Source of the DNA: Haloechinothrix halophila YIM 93223
GTDB lineage: Bacteria > Actinomycetota > Actinomycetes > Mycobacteriales > Pseudonocardiaceae
Direction of reading: 5' to 3'
Assembly: GCF_000504245.1 (NCBI RefSeq)
Contig: NZ_KI632509.1
Location: forward strand, 4,987,502-5,051,501
DNA length: 64,000 bases
Shown one piece after another: positions 33,418 to 41,776 of this stretch. The notes under the pieces were generated by a model. That model was not told the DNA's origin. It was given only the letters and a program-made list of their open reading frames with translations, and did no database searches. Positions within the stretch are counted from its first letter, which is position 1, and every line of letters begins with the position of its first letter. The position numbers and the translations under genes are program-made.

Positions 33418-35099
33418 CCCGCGCAGAAGAAGCCGTCCAGCTGGCGGCCCCGCTCGACACGCTCCTCATCGAGGCCGCCCCCGGCCCCGCGCAGCGTTTC
33501 CTTCCGGACGCCTCCACCGCCAAGTTCCTCGGCAGGCTGGCCAGCAGACCGCGCACGTCCGCGCGAACGCTCGGCACACTCGCCGCGGAGTACGGCCGAA
33601 TCGTCACCGGCCGCTCCAGCACCAAGCCACACCCGAAGGACCGCCGGTTCACCGACTCCGGCTGGAAGACCAACCCGTTCCTGCAGCGCCTGGTGCAGGC
33701 CTACGTCGCCACCGGCAAGACCGCCGAGGAATTGATCGACGCCGCCGATCTCGATTGGCGTGACGACACGCGCGTCCGGTTCCTGACCTCGAACCTGATG
33801 GACGCCATCGCGCCGAGCAACGTGCCGCTGGTCAACCCGATCTCCGCCCGGGTGGCCGTCGACTACGGCGGCCTGAGCCTGGCGCAGGGCGTGGTCAACT
33901 TCGTCACCGACATGCGCTCCGCCCCGCGGATCCCCAAGATGGTCGACGGATCGAAGTTCACCGTCGGCGAGAACCTCGCGGTCACCCCGGGTTCGGTGGT
34001 GTACCGGTCCGAGGTGTTCGAGCTGATCCAGTACACCCCGCAGACCGAGCAGGTGCGGACGGTCCCGATGGTGCTGGTGCCGCCGACGATCAACAAGTAC
34101 TACTCGGCCGACCTCGCGCCCGGGCGCAGTGTCATCGAGTACCTGGTGCAGAACGGGCTGCAGGTGTTCGCGCTGTCCTGGCGCAACCCCCAGGCCAAGT
34201 ACAAGGACTGGGGCCTGCCGACCTACGTGCAGGCCGTGCTGGACGCCATGGACGCCGCTGAGCGGATCACCGGCTGCGGCCGCGCGCTGATGGCGGGTGC
34301 CTGCTCCGGCGGCAGTATCGCCAGCGTCACCGCGGCATACCTCGCCGCGACCGGCAAGCTCGATCGGGTTGCCGCGTTCAGCCTGCTGGTCACTGTCATC
34401 GACAACACCAAGGCGGGCGAACCGGCGGCGTTCGCGAACCGGCCGGCGGCCGAGGTCGCCAAGGCGATGTCGCGCCGCAAGGGTTACCTCGACGGCGCCA
34501 AGCTGGCGGAAGGATTCGCGTGGCTTCGGCCCAACGACCTGATCTGGGGCTACTGGATCAACAACTACCTCTGCGGGAACAAGCCGCCCGCGTTCGACAT
34601 CCTGTACTGGAACTCCGACACGACCCGGATGGCCGCCCAGCTGCATGCCGACTTCATCGACATCGGCGTGGACAACGCCCTCGCCCAGCCCGGCGGGGTC
34701 AAGGTCAACGACGTACCGATCGACCTGTCGACGATCGACGTGGACTCCTACGTGCTGGCCGGGATCTCCGACCACATCACCCCGTGGCAGAACTGCTACC
34801 GCAGCGTGCACCTGCTCGGCGGCGAGACCGAGTTCGTGCTGTCCCGTAGCGGGCACATCGCCGCACTGGTGAACCCGCCGAGCAACCCGAAGGCGAAGTT
34901 CCAGCTCAACCCGAAGAACCCGGTCGACCCGCAGGAGTGGCTCGCGGGAGCGACCACCGAAGAGGGTTCGTGGTGGCCGCACTGGGTCGAGTGGCTGGCC
35001 GCGCGCGGCGGCCCGGAGCGACCGGCTCCCCGCGCGTTGGGTGGCGGCGGGCTGGAGCCGCTGTGCGACGCCCCCGGCACCTACGTCTTCGAGAAGTAG
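33414..35099 (+). CDS. phaC: PHA synthase (class I type)
   Basis: 561 aa, the usual length for class I PhaC. The nucleophile is C297 in GACSGG, the modified lipase box of PHA synthases, with D453 in AGISDHITPW and H481 in SRSGHIAALVNPP. It polymerises 3-hydroxyacyl-CoA into PHA granules. Directly coupled to the acyl-CoA ligase. A very long antisense ORF over this gene is a codon-bias artefact. Confidence 0.93.
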   Translation: MTRAEEAVQLAAPLDTLLIEAAPGPAQRFLPDASTAKFLGRLASRPRTSARTLGTLAAEYGRIVTGRSSTKPHPKDRRFTDSGWKTNPFLQRLVQAYVATGKTAEELIDAADLDWRDDTRVRFLTSNLMDAIAPSNVPLVNPISARVAVDYGGLSLAQGVVNFVTDMRSAPRIPKMVDGSKFTVGENLAVTPGSVVYRSEVFELIQYTPQTEQVRTVPMVLVPPTINKYYSADLAPGRSVIEYLVQNGLQVFALSWRNPQAKYKDWGLPTYVQAVLDAMDAAERITGCGRALMAGACSGGSIASVTAAYLAATGKLDRVAAFSLLVTVIDNTKAGEPAAFANRPAAEVAKAMSRRKGYLDGAKLAEGFAWLRPNDLIWGYWINNYLCGNKPPAFDILYWNSDTTRMAAQLHADFIDIGVDNALAQPGGVKVNDVPIDLSTIDVDSYVLAGISDHITPWQNCYRSVHLLGGETEFVLSRSGHIAALVNPPSNPKAKFQLNPKNPVDPQEWLAGATTEEGSWWPHWVEWLAARGGPERPAPRALGGGGLEPLCDAPGTYVFEK

Positions 35100-35110
35100 C
35101 ACCCACGACG

Positions 35111-35265
35111 TGACGCCGCGCTCGGTCAACCTCCTCGTGACAGTCCTTCTCGTCACCGCGGTCGCCGGGGCTCCCGCGGCGACCGCGGTGACCCTGCCGT
35201 CCGCCGCCGAGGCGACACCACCGCAGGACGACCCGTTCTACACGCCGCCAAAGGGCCTCATTGTG
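35111..35265 (+). pseudogene. Secretory lipase, N-terminal fragment
   Basis: After a GTG the frame gives a signal peptide (VNLLVTVLLVTAVAGAPAAT) and then PPQDDPFYTPPKGL, the start of LIP-type secretory lipases, which usually continue toward PGTVLRSR. The coding similarity stops at about 35265, and the hairpin module begins at 35279. The gene was cut by the rearrangement that placed the module here. Confidence 0.65.
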
Positions 35266-35278
35266 AACGTCGTTTATT

Positions 35279-35410
35279 CAACCCCTGACCCGCGGGAACG
35301 CGGTCGGGGGTTGATCTTGTTTCGGCGTCCATAATGGACTGCGGACACCCAAAATGGGAGCAAACTGGGAGCACGCGTCTGCGTCGGCACCGAAATGGGG
35401 TCAGGTTTGC
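35279..35410 (+). repeat. Hairpin-plus-tail module, copy B
   Basis: Hairpin CAACCCCTGACC/GGTCGGGGGTTG (35279-35313), then GATCTTG, CCATAATGGACT, CACCC, and GGGAGCAAACTGGGAGCACGCG. The order and spacing match copy A at 20695-20815, with perhaps two thirds of bases identical. No tRNA piece precedes this copy. The stretch to 35506 shows no gene. Confidence 0.65.
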
Positions 35411-35506
35411 TCCCAATGACTGGCTAGTCGTCTCGGCTTGCGGGGATGGGTGTGTCGAACACGTCGACGACGGCCGTTTGCGAGCGGCCACGCCTCAGGA
35501 CTGAAC

Positions 35507-35710
35507 TCAATCGACGTACGTGAACAGGTCGCCGGGTTGGCAGTCAAGCTCTCGGCAGATGGCCTCGAGGGTAGCGAGCCGGACTGCTTTGGCTTTACCT
35601 GTCTTGAGGATCGACAGATTGGCCACCGTGATGCCGATCCGGTCGGCGAGCTCCGTGAGTGTCATCTTGCGCTCGACCAGCATCCGGTCGAGCCTGATCT
35701 CGATCGGCAT
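35507..35710 (-). CDS. Small XRE-type regulator (Cro/C1 HTH)
   Basis: 67 aa from ATG 35710, which overlaps the DUF2975 stop. One HTH with little else: MTLTELADRIGITVANLSI then LATLEAICRELDCQPGD, the typical YozG-like stand-alone form. Such genes normally pair with DUF2975 membrane proteins, as here. It probably autoregulates through the repeats at 36513-36542. Confidence 0.88.
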   Translation of the reverse strand: MPIEIRLDRMLVERKMTLTELADRIGITVANLSILKTGKAKAVRLATLEAICRELDCQPGDLFTYVD

Positions 35711-36486
35711 CAGACCGTCAGCCTGCGTTCTGCCTCGATCGCGGCGCCGTGGCGGAAGATCTCGGCAACCAGGAGTATCAGCCCGCCAAGGGCAAGTTGC
35801 CCCAGATTCACGCCGCCCGGGTAGCCGGCAGAGCCTCCCGGCAACAGGTGCGGCGCGATCCCGAATGCCTCCCACGAGTATCCGAGTTGCCCGGCGCTCG
35901 CGAAGTGATCCAGTGCCGGTTCCAGGACGGAAACAGCGATCACCAGCCCTCCGATGCCCCGCAGATGTCGCACGGCGCGGTCGCTGAACGCTTCACCGGC
36001 GGCTGCCGCCGCGAGCAGCCGCCAGAGCAGGAGCAACAGCCCGCTGAGCACCGCCAGGCCGATCACGCTTCTGGCGACCGTGGCCGCGACGAGGGGGCTC
36101 CAACCGCCTGTCGTGGCGAGCTCGACCTCACCCCTGAGCGTCGCGTGCGTCGGCCGTACGTCCGCGTCCTGGCGGCGAAGCACCTCCTGGCCCGACTCGG
36201 CATCCTCGTGCACGAAGAACCTGAAGCAATCGCGGGAGGAGTTCTGCGCGGTGATATCGGCCGTCTGGCACACATCCGCCCCCAGCCCGACCGGCATCGA
36301 GACCGCGCTCCGGGCGGAGAACGGCCCAACATCGATCTCGACGGGGTACGTCACCTTGCCCGTCAGCGCTAGGACGCCGATCACCGCTGTCGTCACCGCA
36401 GCCGCCGCCATAAGTGCGCCGGCGACCAGGGCGACCCAGCCGCCGATCCGGAACGCACGTCGGATCATCATACCGTGGCCTCTCAT
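35710..36486 (-). CDS. DUF2975 membrane protein
   Basis: About 258 aa from ATG 36486 (36471 is possible; it is preceded by AGAGG). Four hydrophobic segments, near residues 10-35, 135-160, 180-200 and 225-245, with an extracytoplasmic loop holding a Cys pair. The first gene of the DUF2975-XRE pair, a common but poorly understood sensing unit. Confidence 0.8.
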   Translation of the reverse strand: MRGHGMMIRRAFRIGGWVALVAGALMAAAAVTTAVIGVLALTGKVTYPVEIDVGPFSARSAVSMPVGLGADVCQTADITAQNSSRDCFRFFVHEDAESGQEVLRRQDADVRPTHATLRGEVELATTGGWSPLVAATVARSVIGLAVLSGLLLLLWRLLAAAAAGEAFSDRAVRHLRGIGGLVIAVSVLEPALDHFASAGQLGYSWEAFGIAPHLLPGGSAGYPGGVNLGQLALGGLILLVAEIFRHGAAIEAERRLTV

Positions 36487-36512
36487 GGCGTCTTTCGATG
36501 CGGATTTATTGA

Positions 36513-36542
36513 AAAACGATAATACTATATCGTAAAACGATA
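36513..36542. promoter_or_regulatory. Operator-like repeats upstream of the DUF2975/XRE operon
   Basis: AAAACGATA occurs at 36513-36521 and 36534-36542, exactly 21 bases apart (two turns). An inverted repeat CGATA-N6-TATCG lies at 36517-36532. This AT-rich patch in GC-rich DNA is 27-56 bases before the start codon and suits an XRE repressor. Confidence 0.6.
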
Positions 36543-36743
36543 TGTCAGAGCGGCCGGACACCTGCAAGCTCTGGCCAGCCGATCGGCAGAAGCGGTCTTG
36601 CCACGTCAGACCTAGTCTCAGGCACTGGCAAGCGGGAACTCCTCAGCCTGGCTCGACGGGAACGACTCCCGCCAACGGCCGTCGACCGTCTGGAACGGCG
36701 TCCACCTCTGCGCGTCCCCTGTTGCGGTAGTTCGCATACTTAA

Positions 36744-36758
36744 TCGTACGTATTACGA
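36744..36758. promoter_or_regulatory. MarR-type operator before the acyl-CoA dehydrogenase
   Basis: TCGTACGTATTACGA, an inverted repeat (TCGTA-N5-TACGA), 16 bases before ATG 36775. A close relative, TCGTACGTATCGCGA, lies before the marR gene on the opposite strand (39351-39365). The longer words around both also agree (ending CGAAnGATA). Confidence 0.6.
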
Positions 36759-36774
36759 ATGATATGCTGCGCTC

Positions 36775-38001
36775 ATGAGTAACGTTCCCGCACGTCAGGC
36801 CAACCAGCTGTTCCACGACCTGCTCTCCCCGCAGGAATCCCAGGAGGTTCGCGCTCGGGTCCGCGCCGTCGCCGAGAAGGTGGTCGCACCGCGAGCCGCC
36901 GCGATCGCGAACGGCGACGAGCGCACCGAGGGCTTCCCCCGCGACGTCTTCGATGCCCTGGCCGCCGACGGTGTTTTCCGGATCCCGTTTCCCGCCGATG
37001 TCGGTGGCGAGGGACTGACGCATCCCGCTTCGGCCACGGCGGCGGCGATCGAGGAACTGGCCTACTTCTCCAGCAGCGTGGCAGCGGTGTTCGATGTGCA
37101 TTGCATCCTCGCGGGGACGGCGCTCAACCAAGGCACCGACGCCCAGCGGCAGCGCTGGCTGCGGCAGGTCGCCGACGGCAGCATCGTGGGCGCGTTTGCC
37201 ACCACGGAACCGGACGCCTCCAGCGACCTGTCCCCGCAGGCGGTGCGGACCGTGGCTACCCGTACCGCGAACGGCTGGCGGCTCAACGGCCACAAGCGGT
37301 GGATCTCCAACTCCCCGGTCGCCGGGTTCATCGTGACGCTAGCCCGTACCGGTGAACGGCTAAGCATGTTCATCGTCGACACCACACTGCCTGGCGTACG
37401 GGTCGGCACCCCAGACCGCAAGATCGGCAACCGGGGCCAGCTCACCGCCGACGTCACCTTCACTGACGTCGAACTGTCCGACGAGGACCTTCTCGGTGGC
37501 GTCGAAGGCCAAGGGCTCAAGCACGCGCTGGCCACGCTGACGTTCGGACGGATCGGCATCGCCGCCGCTGGCGTCGGCATGGCGCAGGCCGCCTTCGACC
37601 ACACCGTCGCGCACCTGTCCCAGCGACGCGCCTTTGGCAAGCCGGTCGCGGCCAACCAGCACTGGCAGTTCCTGCTCGCTGAGCGCGCCACCGAGATCGA
37701 CAACGCTCGCACCCTCTACACCAAGGCGGCACTCCGGCTGGATGCGGGAACCACGTTCCCTGAGCCCGAGGCGGCGATGGCCAAGCACTATGCCACTCGC
37801 CTCTCCGTGGACATGGCCCGCGACGCGGTACAGGCCTTCGGCGGACTGGGCTTCGCTCGCGAAGTCGGCGCCGACGGGACGCCTGGCCCGGTCGAGGCGA
37901 TCTATCGCGACAGCAAGATCGGCGAGATCTACGAGGGCACCAACGAGATCCAGAAGTGGGTCATCGCACGCCAGGTCTTCGGCCGCGACATCACCGGTTA
38001 G
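36775..38001 (+). CDS. Acyl-CoA dehydrogenase
   Basis: 408 aa, complete. FAD/substrate motifs: FATTEPDASSDLS and, near the C-terminus, YRDSKIGEIYEGTNEIQ (the acyl-CoA dehydrogenase signature). It introduces a double bond into an acyl-CoA, passing electrons to ETF. It is 41 bases upstream of an SDR gene in the same direction and is preceded by the MarR-type operator. Substrate unknown. Confidence 0.92.
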   Translation: MSNVPARQANQLFHDLLSPQESQEVRARVRAVAEKVVAPRAAAIANGDERTEGFPRDVFDALAADGVFRIPFPADVGGEGLTHPASATAAAIEELAYFSSSVAAVFDVHCILAGTALNQGTDAQRQRWLRQVADGSIVGAFATTEPDASSDLSPQAVRTVATRTANGWRLNGHKRWISNSPVAGFIVTLARTGERLSMFIVDTTLPGVRVGTPDRKIGNRGQLTADVTFTDVELSDEDLLGGVEGQGLKHALATLTFGRIGIAAAGVGMAQAAFDHTVAHLSQRRAFGKPVAANQHWQFLLAERATEIDNARTLYTKAALRLDAGTTFPEPEAAMAKHYATRLSVDMARDAVQAFGGLGFAREVGADGTPGPVEAIYRDSKIGEIYEGTNEIQKWVIARQVFGRDITG

Positions 38002-38042
38002 CTGCCGCGCGAACGGTCCTGACAGGGAAGAGGAACCAACGC

Positions 38043-38864
38043 ATGACCCGCACCCGCGCTGAAAAGACCATCCTCATGTCCGGTGGCAGCCGAGGAATCG
38101 GTCTGACCATCGCACTACGGGCAGCCCGAGATGGCGCCAACATCGCCCTGCTGGCCAAGACCGCCGAGCCGCACGCCACACTCGAAGGCACCGTCTACAG
38201 CGCCGCCCGCGACATCGAGGCCGCCGGTGGCCAGGCGCTGCCACTCGTCGGCGACGTGCGCTCCGACGAGGACGTCATGAGCGCGGCGAGCAAGGCCGCC
38301 GAGCGGTTCGGCGGCATCGACGTCGTGCTGAACAACGCCAGCGCGATCGACCTGTCCACCACTGAACAGCTCGAGATGAAGCGTTACGACCTCATGCAGG
38401 ACATCAACACCCGAGGAACGCTCCTGCTCAGCAAGGCGGCGCTGCCGTACCTGCGCCAAGCCGCGAACCCGCACGTTCTCACCCTGTCCCCGCCGCTGAA
38501 CCTCTCCCCCGCCTGGGTCGGCGCGCATCTCGGCTACACCCTGTCGAAGTACGGGATGAGCCTGTGCACCATCGGATTCGCCGAGGAGTGGCAGGCCGAC
38601 GGCATCGCCGCGAACTCACTCTGGCCCCGCACTCTGATCGACACCGCCGCCGTACGCAACGTCGTCGGCGGCGCGAACCGGGCCCGCACACCACAGATCG
38701 TCGCCGACGCCGCGCATGCGATCCTCACCCGCGACGCCCGAGACTGCACCGGCAACCACTTCATCGACGACGAGGTGCTCGCCGACGAAGGCATGACCGA
38801 CCTGTCGGCCTACCAACCCGCCGATGGTGAACCGGCGCTGGACCTCTTCGTCGATCCCGTGTGA
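38043..38864 (+). CDS. Short-chain dehydrogenase (HSDL2-like)
   Basis: 273 aa from ATG 38043. SDR motifs: MSGGSRGIGLTIAL (cofactor), NNASAI, and a Y-x3-K in GYTLSKYG. The opening and length resemble the hydroxysteroid-dehydrogenase-like 2 group that works on fatty or steroid-type CoA chemistry. Probably co-transcribed with the acyl-CoA dehydrogenase. Its last 55 bases overlap the convergent marR gene. Confidence 0.88.
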   Translation: MTRTRAEKTILMSGGSRGIGLTIALRAARDGANIALLAKTAEPHATLEGTVYSAARDIEAAGGQALPLVGDVRSDEDVMSAASKAAERFGGIDVVLNNASAIDLSTTEQLEMKRYDLMQDINTRGTLLLSKAALPYLRQAANPHVLTLSPPLNLSPAWVGAHLGYTLSKYGMSLCTIGFAEEWQADGIAANSLWPRTLIDTAAVRNVVGGANRARTPQIVADAAHAILTRDARDCTGNHFIDDEVLADEGMTDLSAYQPADGEPALDLFVDPV

Positions 38865-39334
38865 TCGCGAACTCGGTCGAACTCGGTGGGCAGCGCGGCC
38901 CCCTCGCTCAACCGCTCCAGCTGCTTGTGCAGTGAAGCGTGGGACCGCCGCGGAACATCGCTGAGCACCTGCTCGTCGAGTTCGGCAAGTATCGCGTTCG
39001 CCTTCGCCAGCGCGTCCTGGCCCGCATCGCTCAGATCGACCAGATACCGCCGCCGGTCCTGCGGGTCACGGGTGCGGACCGCGAACCCTAGCGCTTCGAG
39101 GTCGTCCAGGGTGCTGACCATGGTCACCGGATCGATCCGCAGGTAGGCCCCGAGAGCGAGCTGGTTCATCGCACCGTTGTCAGCCAGCGCCTGCAGCACG
39201 CTGTAATGCCGCACCCGCATACCCAGCTGGTCCAGCCGCTCCTCGGCCAGCCGATACACCACCTGGCCCAGTTTGACCAGCAGGCAGCTCGTGTGCGCGC
39301 CGATCCCTCCTGGCACCAACGACCCCGCCACCAT
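38810..39334 (-). CDS. MarR-type regulator
   Basis: 174 aa with a winged helix: MRVRHYSVLQALADNGAMNQ, LGAYLRIDPVTMVSTLDDLE and the wing RDPQDRRRYLV. It likely represses its own gene and the acyl-CoA dehydrogenase operon through the shared word at 36744 and 39351, and is released by a lipid-like ligand. It converges on the SDR gene. Confidence 0.88.
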   Translation of the reverse strand: MVAGSLVPGGIGAHTSCLLVKLGQVVYRLAEERLDQLGMRVRHYSVLQALADNGAMNQLALGAYLRIDPVTMVSTLDDLEALGFAVRTRDPQDRRRYLVDLSDAGQDALAKANAILAELDEQVLSDVPRRSHASLHKQLERLSEGAALPTEFDRVRDHTGSTKRSSAGSPSAGW

Positions 39335-39350
39335 TACTCCTACTTATCGT

Positions 39351-39365
39351 TCGCGATACGTACGA
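39351..39365. promoter_or_regulatory. MarR-type operator before marR
   Basis: On the minus strand this reads TCGTACGTATCGCGA, 17 bases before ATG 39334. It matches the site at 36744-36758 in 12 of 15 bases or better and suggests autoregulation. Confidence 0.55.
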
Positions 39366-39423
39366 GTCCATGGTACGGGGCCCACCTCGAGACGTACGCC
39401 CCATAAGCGGCCATGCCCGTATT

Positions 39424-39504
39424 TGATCTCCTTTGCTCCCTGAGCTACCAAAATTCGTTCCGATTGTCCGGTTCTGATGGTCAGCCAGGGAGCAAAGTAG
39501 ATCA
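39424..39504. repeat. Long inverted repeat, possible terminator
   Basis: TGATCTCCTTTGCTCCCTG (39424-39442) pairs with CAGGGAGCAAAGTAGATCA (39486-39504), 18 of 19 bases. A loop of about 43 bases lies between. It sits just after the end of the Mce operon (39513), so it may end that transcript; it lacks a T tract. Confidence 0.6.
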
Positions 39505-39512
39505 TCTTCGCC

Positions 39513-40028
39513 TCAGAGCACGGTTATGCCGATGATTTTCCAGCCGTCGTCGGTATGGAGCAGCTCAAGCTTAACGCGCGCGCCGCCGAGGCTGGGCTGG
39601 TCGGAGCCCTTCTTCTGACCGCGTTGGTTGGCGAAGACCAGTACCGTGGCGTGGTCGTCGCGCAGTTGCTGGACGCCGACCGATGCCACCGATGTGTCCA
39701 TGGACAGCCCATCGTTGCGGGCCTGGGACAGCAACGGGCCGTAGAGCTTCTCGTACTGTGCGACCGCATCGCCGCGCAATGTCTGCTGCGCGGTGCGCTT
39801 GGTCGCCGCGACCGTGTCCGGCGTGAAGCTGAACACCTTATCGGTGATGCGCTGCGCTTGGTCGGCGACCGCGGTGGTGCGCGGCTGGTCGACGTGTGCG
39901 TAGTTGATCTCGCCAGGGCGTGGCTTGCTCTCGGCGGCGATACCGAGCGCGACGGCAGCCGCGACAACCAGAACAGCAACGACGGCCAGGGCTACGCGCG
40001 TCCGGGACGATCGTGCGGACTCAGCCAT
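39513..40028 (-). CDS. Mce-associated membrane protein
   Basis: 171 aa from ATG 40028. One N-terminal membrane helix (VALAVVAVLVVAAAVALGI) followed by a periplasmic-side domain, as in the Mas proteins encoded at the end of actinomycete mce operons. The last gene of the 16-kb minus-strand run. It probably stabilises the MCE transporter in the cell envelope. Confidence 0.82.
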   Translation of the reverse strand: MAESARSSRTRVALAVVAVLVVAAAVALGIAAESKPRPGEINYAHVDQPRTTAVADQAQRITDKVFSFTPDTVAATKRTAQQTLRGDAVAQYEKLYGPLLSQARNDGLSMDTSVASVGVQQLRDDHATVLVFANQRGQKKGSDQPSLGGARVKLELLHTDDGWKIIGITVL

Positions 40029-40038
40029 GCGGACCTCC

Positions 40039-40659
40039 CTACTTCTCGACGGCGACCGAGGACAGCCCACCCAGCCGCCATTCGCCGCCGACCTTGACCA
40101 GGTCGGCGATATAGCGGGCACGCTTGGTGGTCGGTTCCTCCTCGGCGGGCCGGACCTTGATGTCGAGGACGGCCATTAGGCGTGCCTCGCCCTTGCCGAG
40201 TTCGGTGAGCGCCGCCGCCACGAGGTGCGCTGTTGTCCTGGACTTGGCCTTGCGCACGGCGGCGATCAGGTCTTCCTTGCTGGCTGCCAACTGCTCGCGC
40301 AACATCCCGGTCGACGCCGCCTGCCAACGCGCGATGCCGTCCTCGGCGGTGCGGTGGTCCAGCGTGTTCAACGTGACGACGGCTCTGCCGCCTGCGGCGA
40401 GGGCCGCGTCACGCTCCTCGGCCGCTTCGTGGTCCGCGCCGCTCGCCGCGGTGGCCAGCCGGATGGCGAACCACACCGCGGCAGCGACCGCCAGCACGAT
40501 CACTACTGCCAGGCCGACCGTGATCCATGATCGCCTGCCGCGATCCGTTCCACCGCCCGCGTCGGCATCGTCAGGCTCGTCAGAACTGTCGGGCTCATGA
40601 GCCGTCTCGGGCTCATCGGCCGTCTCAGGCTCGTCCGAGACGTCGACGTGGTTCGTCAT
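40039..40659 (-). CDS. Mce-associated membrane protein with an acidic N-terminus
   Basis: 206 aa from ATG 40659, 1 base after the MceF stop. A glutamate/aspartate-rich cytoplasmic segment (repeats of DEPETA/DEPDSS) precedes one membrane helix (ITVGLAVVIVLAVAAAVWFAI) and an outer domain. The arrangement is typical of Mce-associated proteins of the MceF-downstream type. Upstream extensions to 40839 overlap mceF and are rejected. Confidence 0.8.
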   Translation of the reverse strand: MTNHVDVSDEPETADEPETAHEPDSSDEPDDADAGGGTDRGRRSWITVGLAVVIVLAVAAAVWFAIRLATAASGADHEAAEERDAALAAGGRAVVTLNTLDHRTAEDGIARWQAASTGMLREQLAASKEDLIAAVRKAKSRTTAHLVAAALTELGKGEARLMAVLDIKVRPAEEEPTTKRARYIADLVKVGGEWRLGGLSSVAVEK

Positions 40660-40660
40660 G

Positions 40661-41776
40661 TCAACCACCGCTTCCGTGGGGTGCGTTCTGCGCACCACGC
40701 ACCGAGGTGGGGCTGCCCGGTGGTTCGGCGCAGTGTGCGTCGGCGTTGTACGGCTGTGTCGTCGTGGCACTGCCCGGCCGCAGCGTGGTGCCCTCGTATC
40801 CCTTCGTGCACGGCATCGGGTCGAAGGAGTTGGTGACAAAGCCCAGATGCGCGGTGCCGTCGCCGGGCACGACGGTCGGCGCGACGGCCGTCAGGTGCGG
40901 GTAGCTGACCAGGATCTGCTCAACACCATCGAGGCGTCGCACTACGACGTCGGAGGTCGTCAGCAGGTTGGCCATAAGAGCGCTCAGGCCCGGCCCGGCG
41001 CCGCGGATGAGCTGGTCGAGTTCGGACGCGGCGCCGGGGCCGGTGGCCAGGATCTCCCGCAAGTCGGGATCGGACTCGCGCAGCTGCCCGGCGAGTCCAC
41101 GCAGGTCCCTGGCGAAGGATCGGATGTTGTCGGCCTGATCCAGCTGGGTGCGCAGGACGGTCCGGCTCTTGCTGATCAGGTCGGTAGTCGCGGGCAGGTG
41201 CTCGATCGCGGTGTCCAGGAGCGCGTTACTCGAGTCTATCGAGGACGCCAGTGCGGGGCCGGTGCCGCGGGTGGCGGTGCCGAGTTCATCAACCACGGTG
41301 CGCAGCGAGTCGAGCGGCACACTGGTCAGCGTCCGATCCAGGTCGACGAGCACCCTGTGGATCGGGGGCGGGGTCGACGTCCGGGACGCGGCGATGACAG
41401 CCCCCTCGCGCAAGTAGGGTCCGTCGGCGGTGTCCGGCCGTAGGTCGACGTACTGCTCGCCGATGACTGACCGGTTTGTGATCACGGCCCGCGCGTCGGC
41501 CGGGATGGGCGGTGCCGACTCGTCGATGCGCAGTTCGACGGCGGTGCCTTCGGCAGTGAGACGCATGTCCTCGACCGTGCCGACCGAGACTCCTCGGTAG
41601 GCCACCGCGGCGTCAGGGAATATCCCGCCGGTCTCGGTCAGGTTGACGGTCACCTGGTAGCCGTCAAGGCCGACCAGCCCGCCGAGGCCGACGTACCGGA
41701 TCGCGGCGTAGGCGACGCCGAGCACCGAGATGATCACGAATACCGCGACCTGGATGCGCACGCGTCTGGTCAGCAT
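40661..41776 (-). CDS. mceF: MceF-type MCE family protein
   Basis: 371 aa with an N-terminal signal anchor (RIQVAVFVIISVLGVAYAA) and an MCE domain near residues 38-115 (AVAYRGVSVGTVEDMRL, ITNRSVIGEQYVDLRP). The rest is helical, as in the substrate-tunnel-forming regions of these proteins. Position after MceE and the C-terminal Pro/Gly-rich tail support the F position. Confidence 0.88.
   Translation of the reverse strand: MLTRRVRIQVAVFVIISVLGVAYAAIRYVGLGGLVGLDGYQVTVNLTETGGIFPDAAVAYRGVSVGTVEDMRLTAEGTAVELRIDESAPPIPADARAVITNRSVIGEQYVDLRPDTADGPYLREGAVIAASRTSTPPPIHRVLVDLDRTLTSVPLDSLRTVVDELGTATRGTGPALASSIDSSNALLDTAIEHLPATTDLISKSRTVLRTQLDQADNIRSFARDLRGLAGQLRESDPDLREILATGPGAASELDQLIRGAGPGLSALMANLLTTSDVVVRRLDGVEQILVSYPHLTAVAPTVVPGDGTAHLGFVTNSFDPMPCTKGYEGTTLRPGSATTTQPYNADAHCAEPPGSPTSVRGAQNAPHGSGG

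Noticed and set aside
33315-35156. 613-aa open frame on the minus strand over phaC
   Set aside because: It is antisense to a well-supported phaC with the full catalytic triad; long antisense frames are common in high-GC genes.
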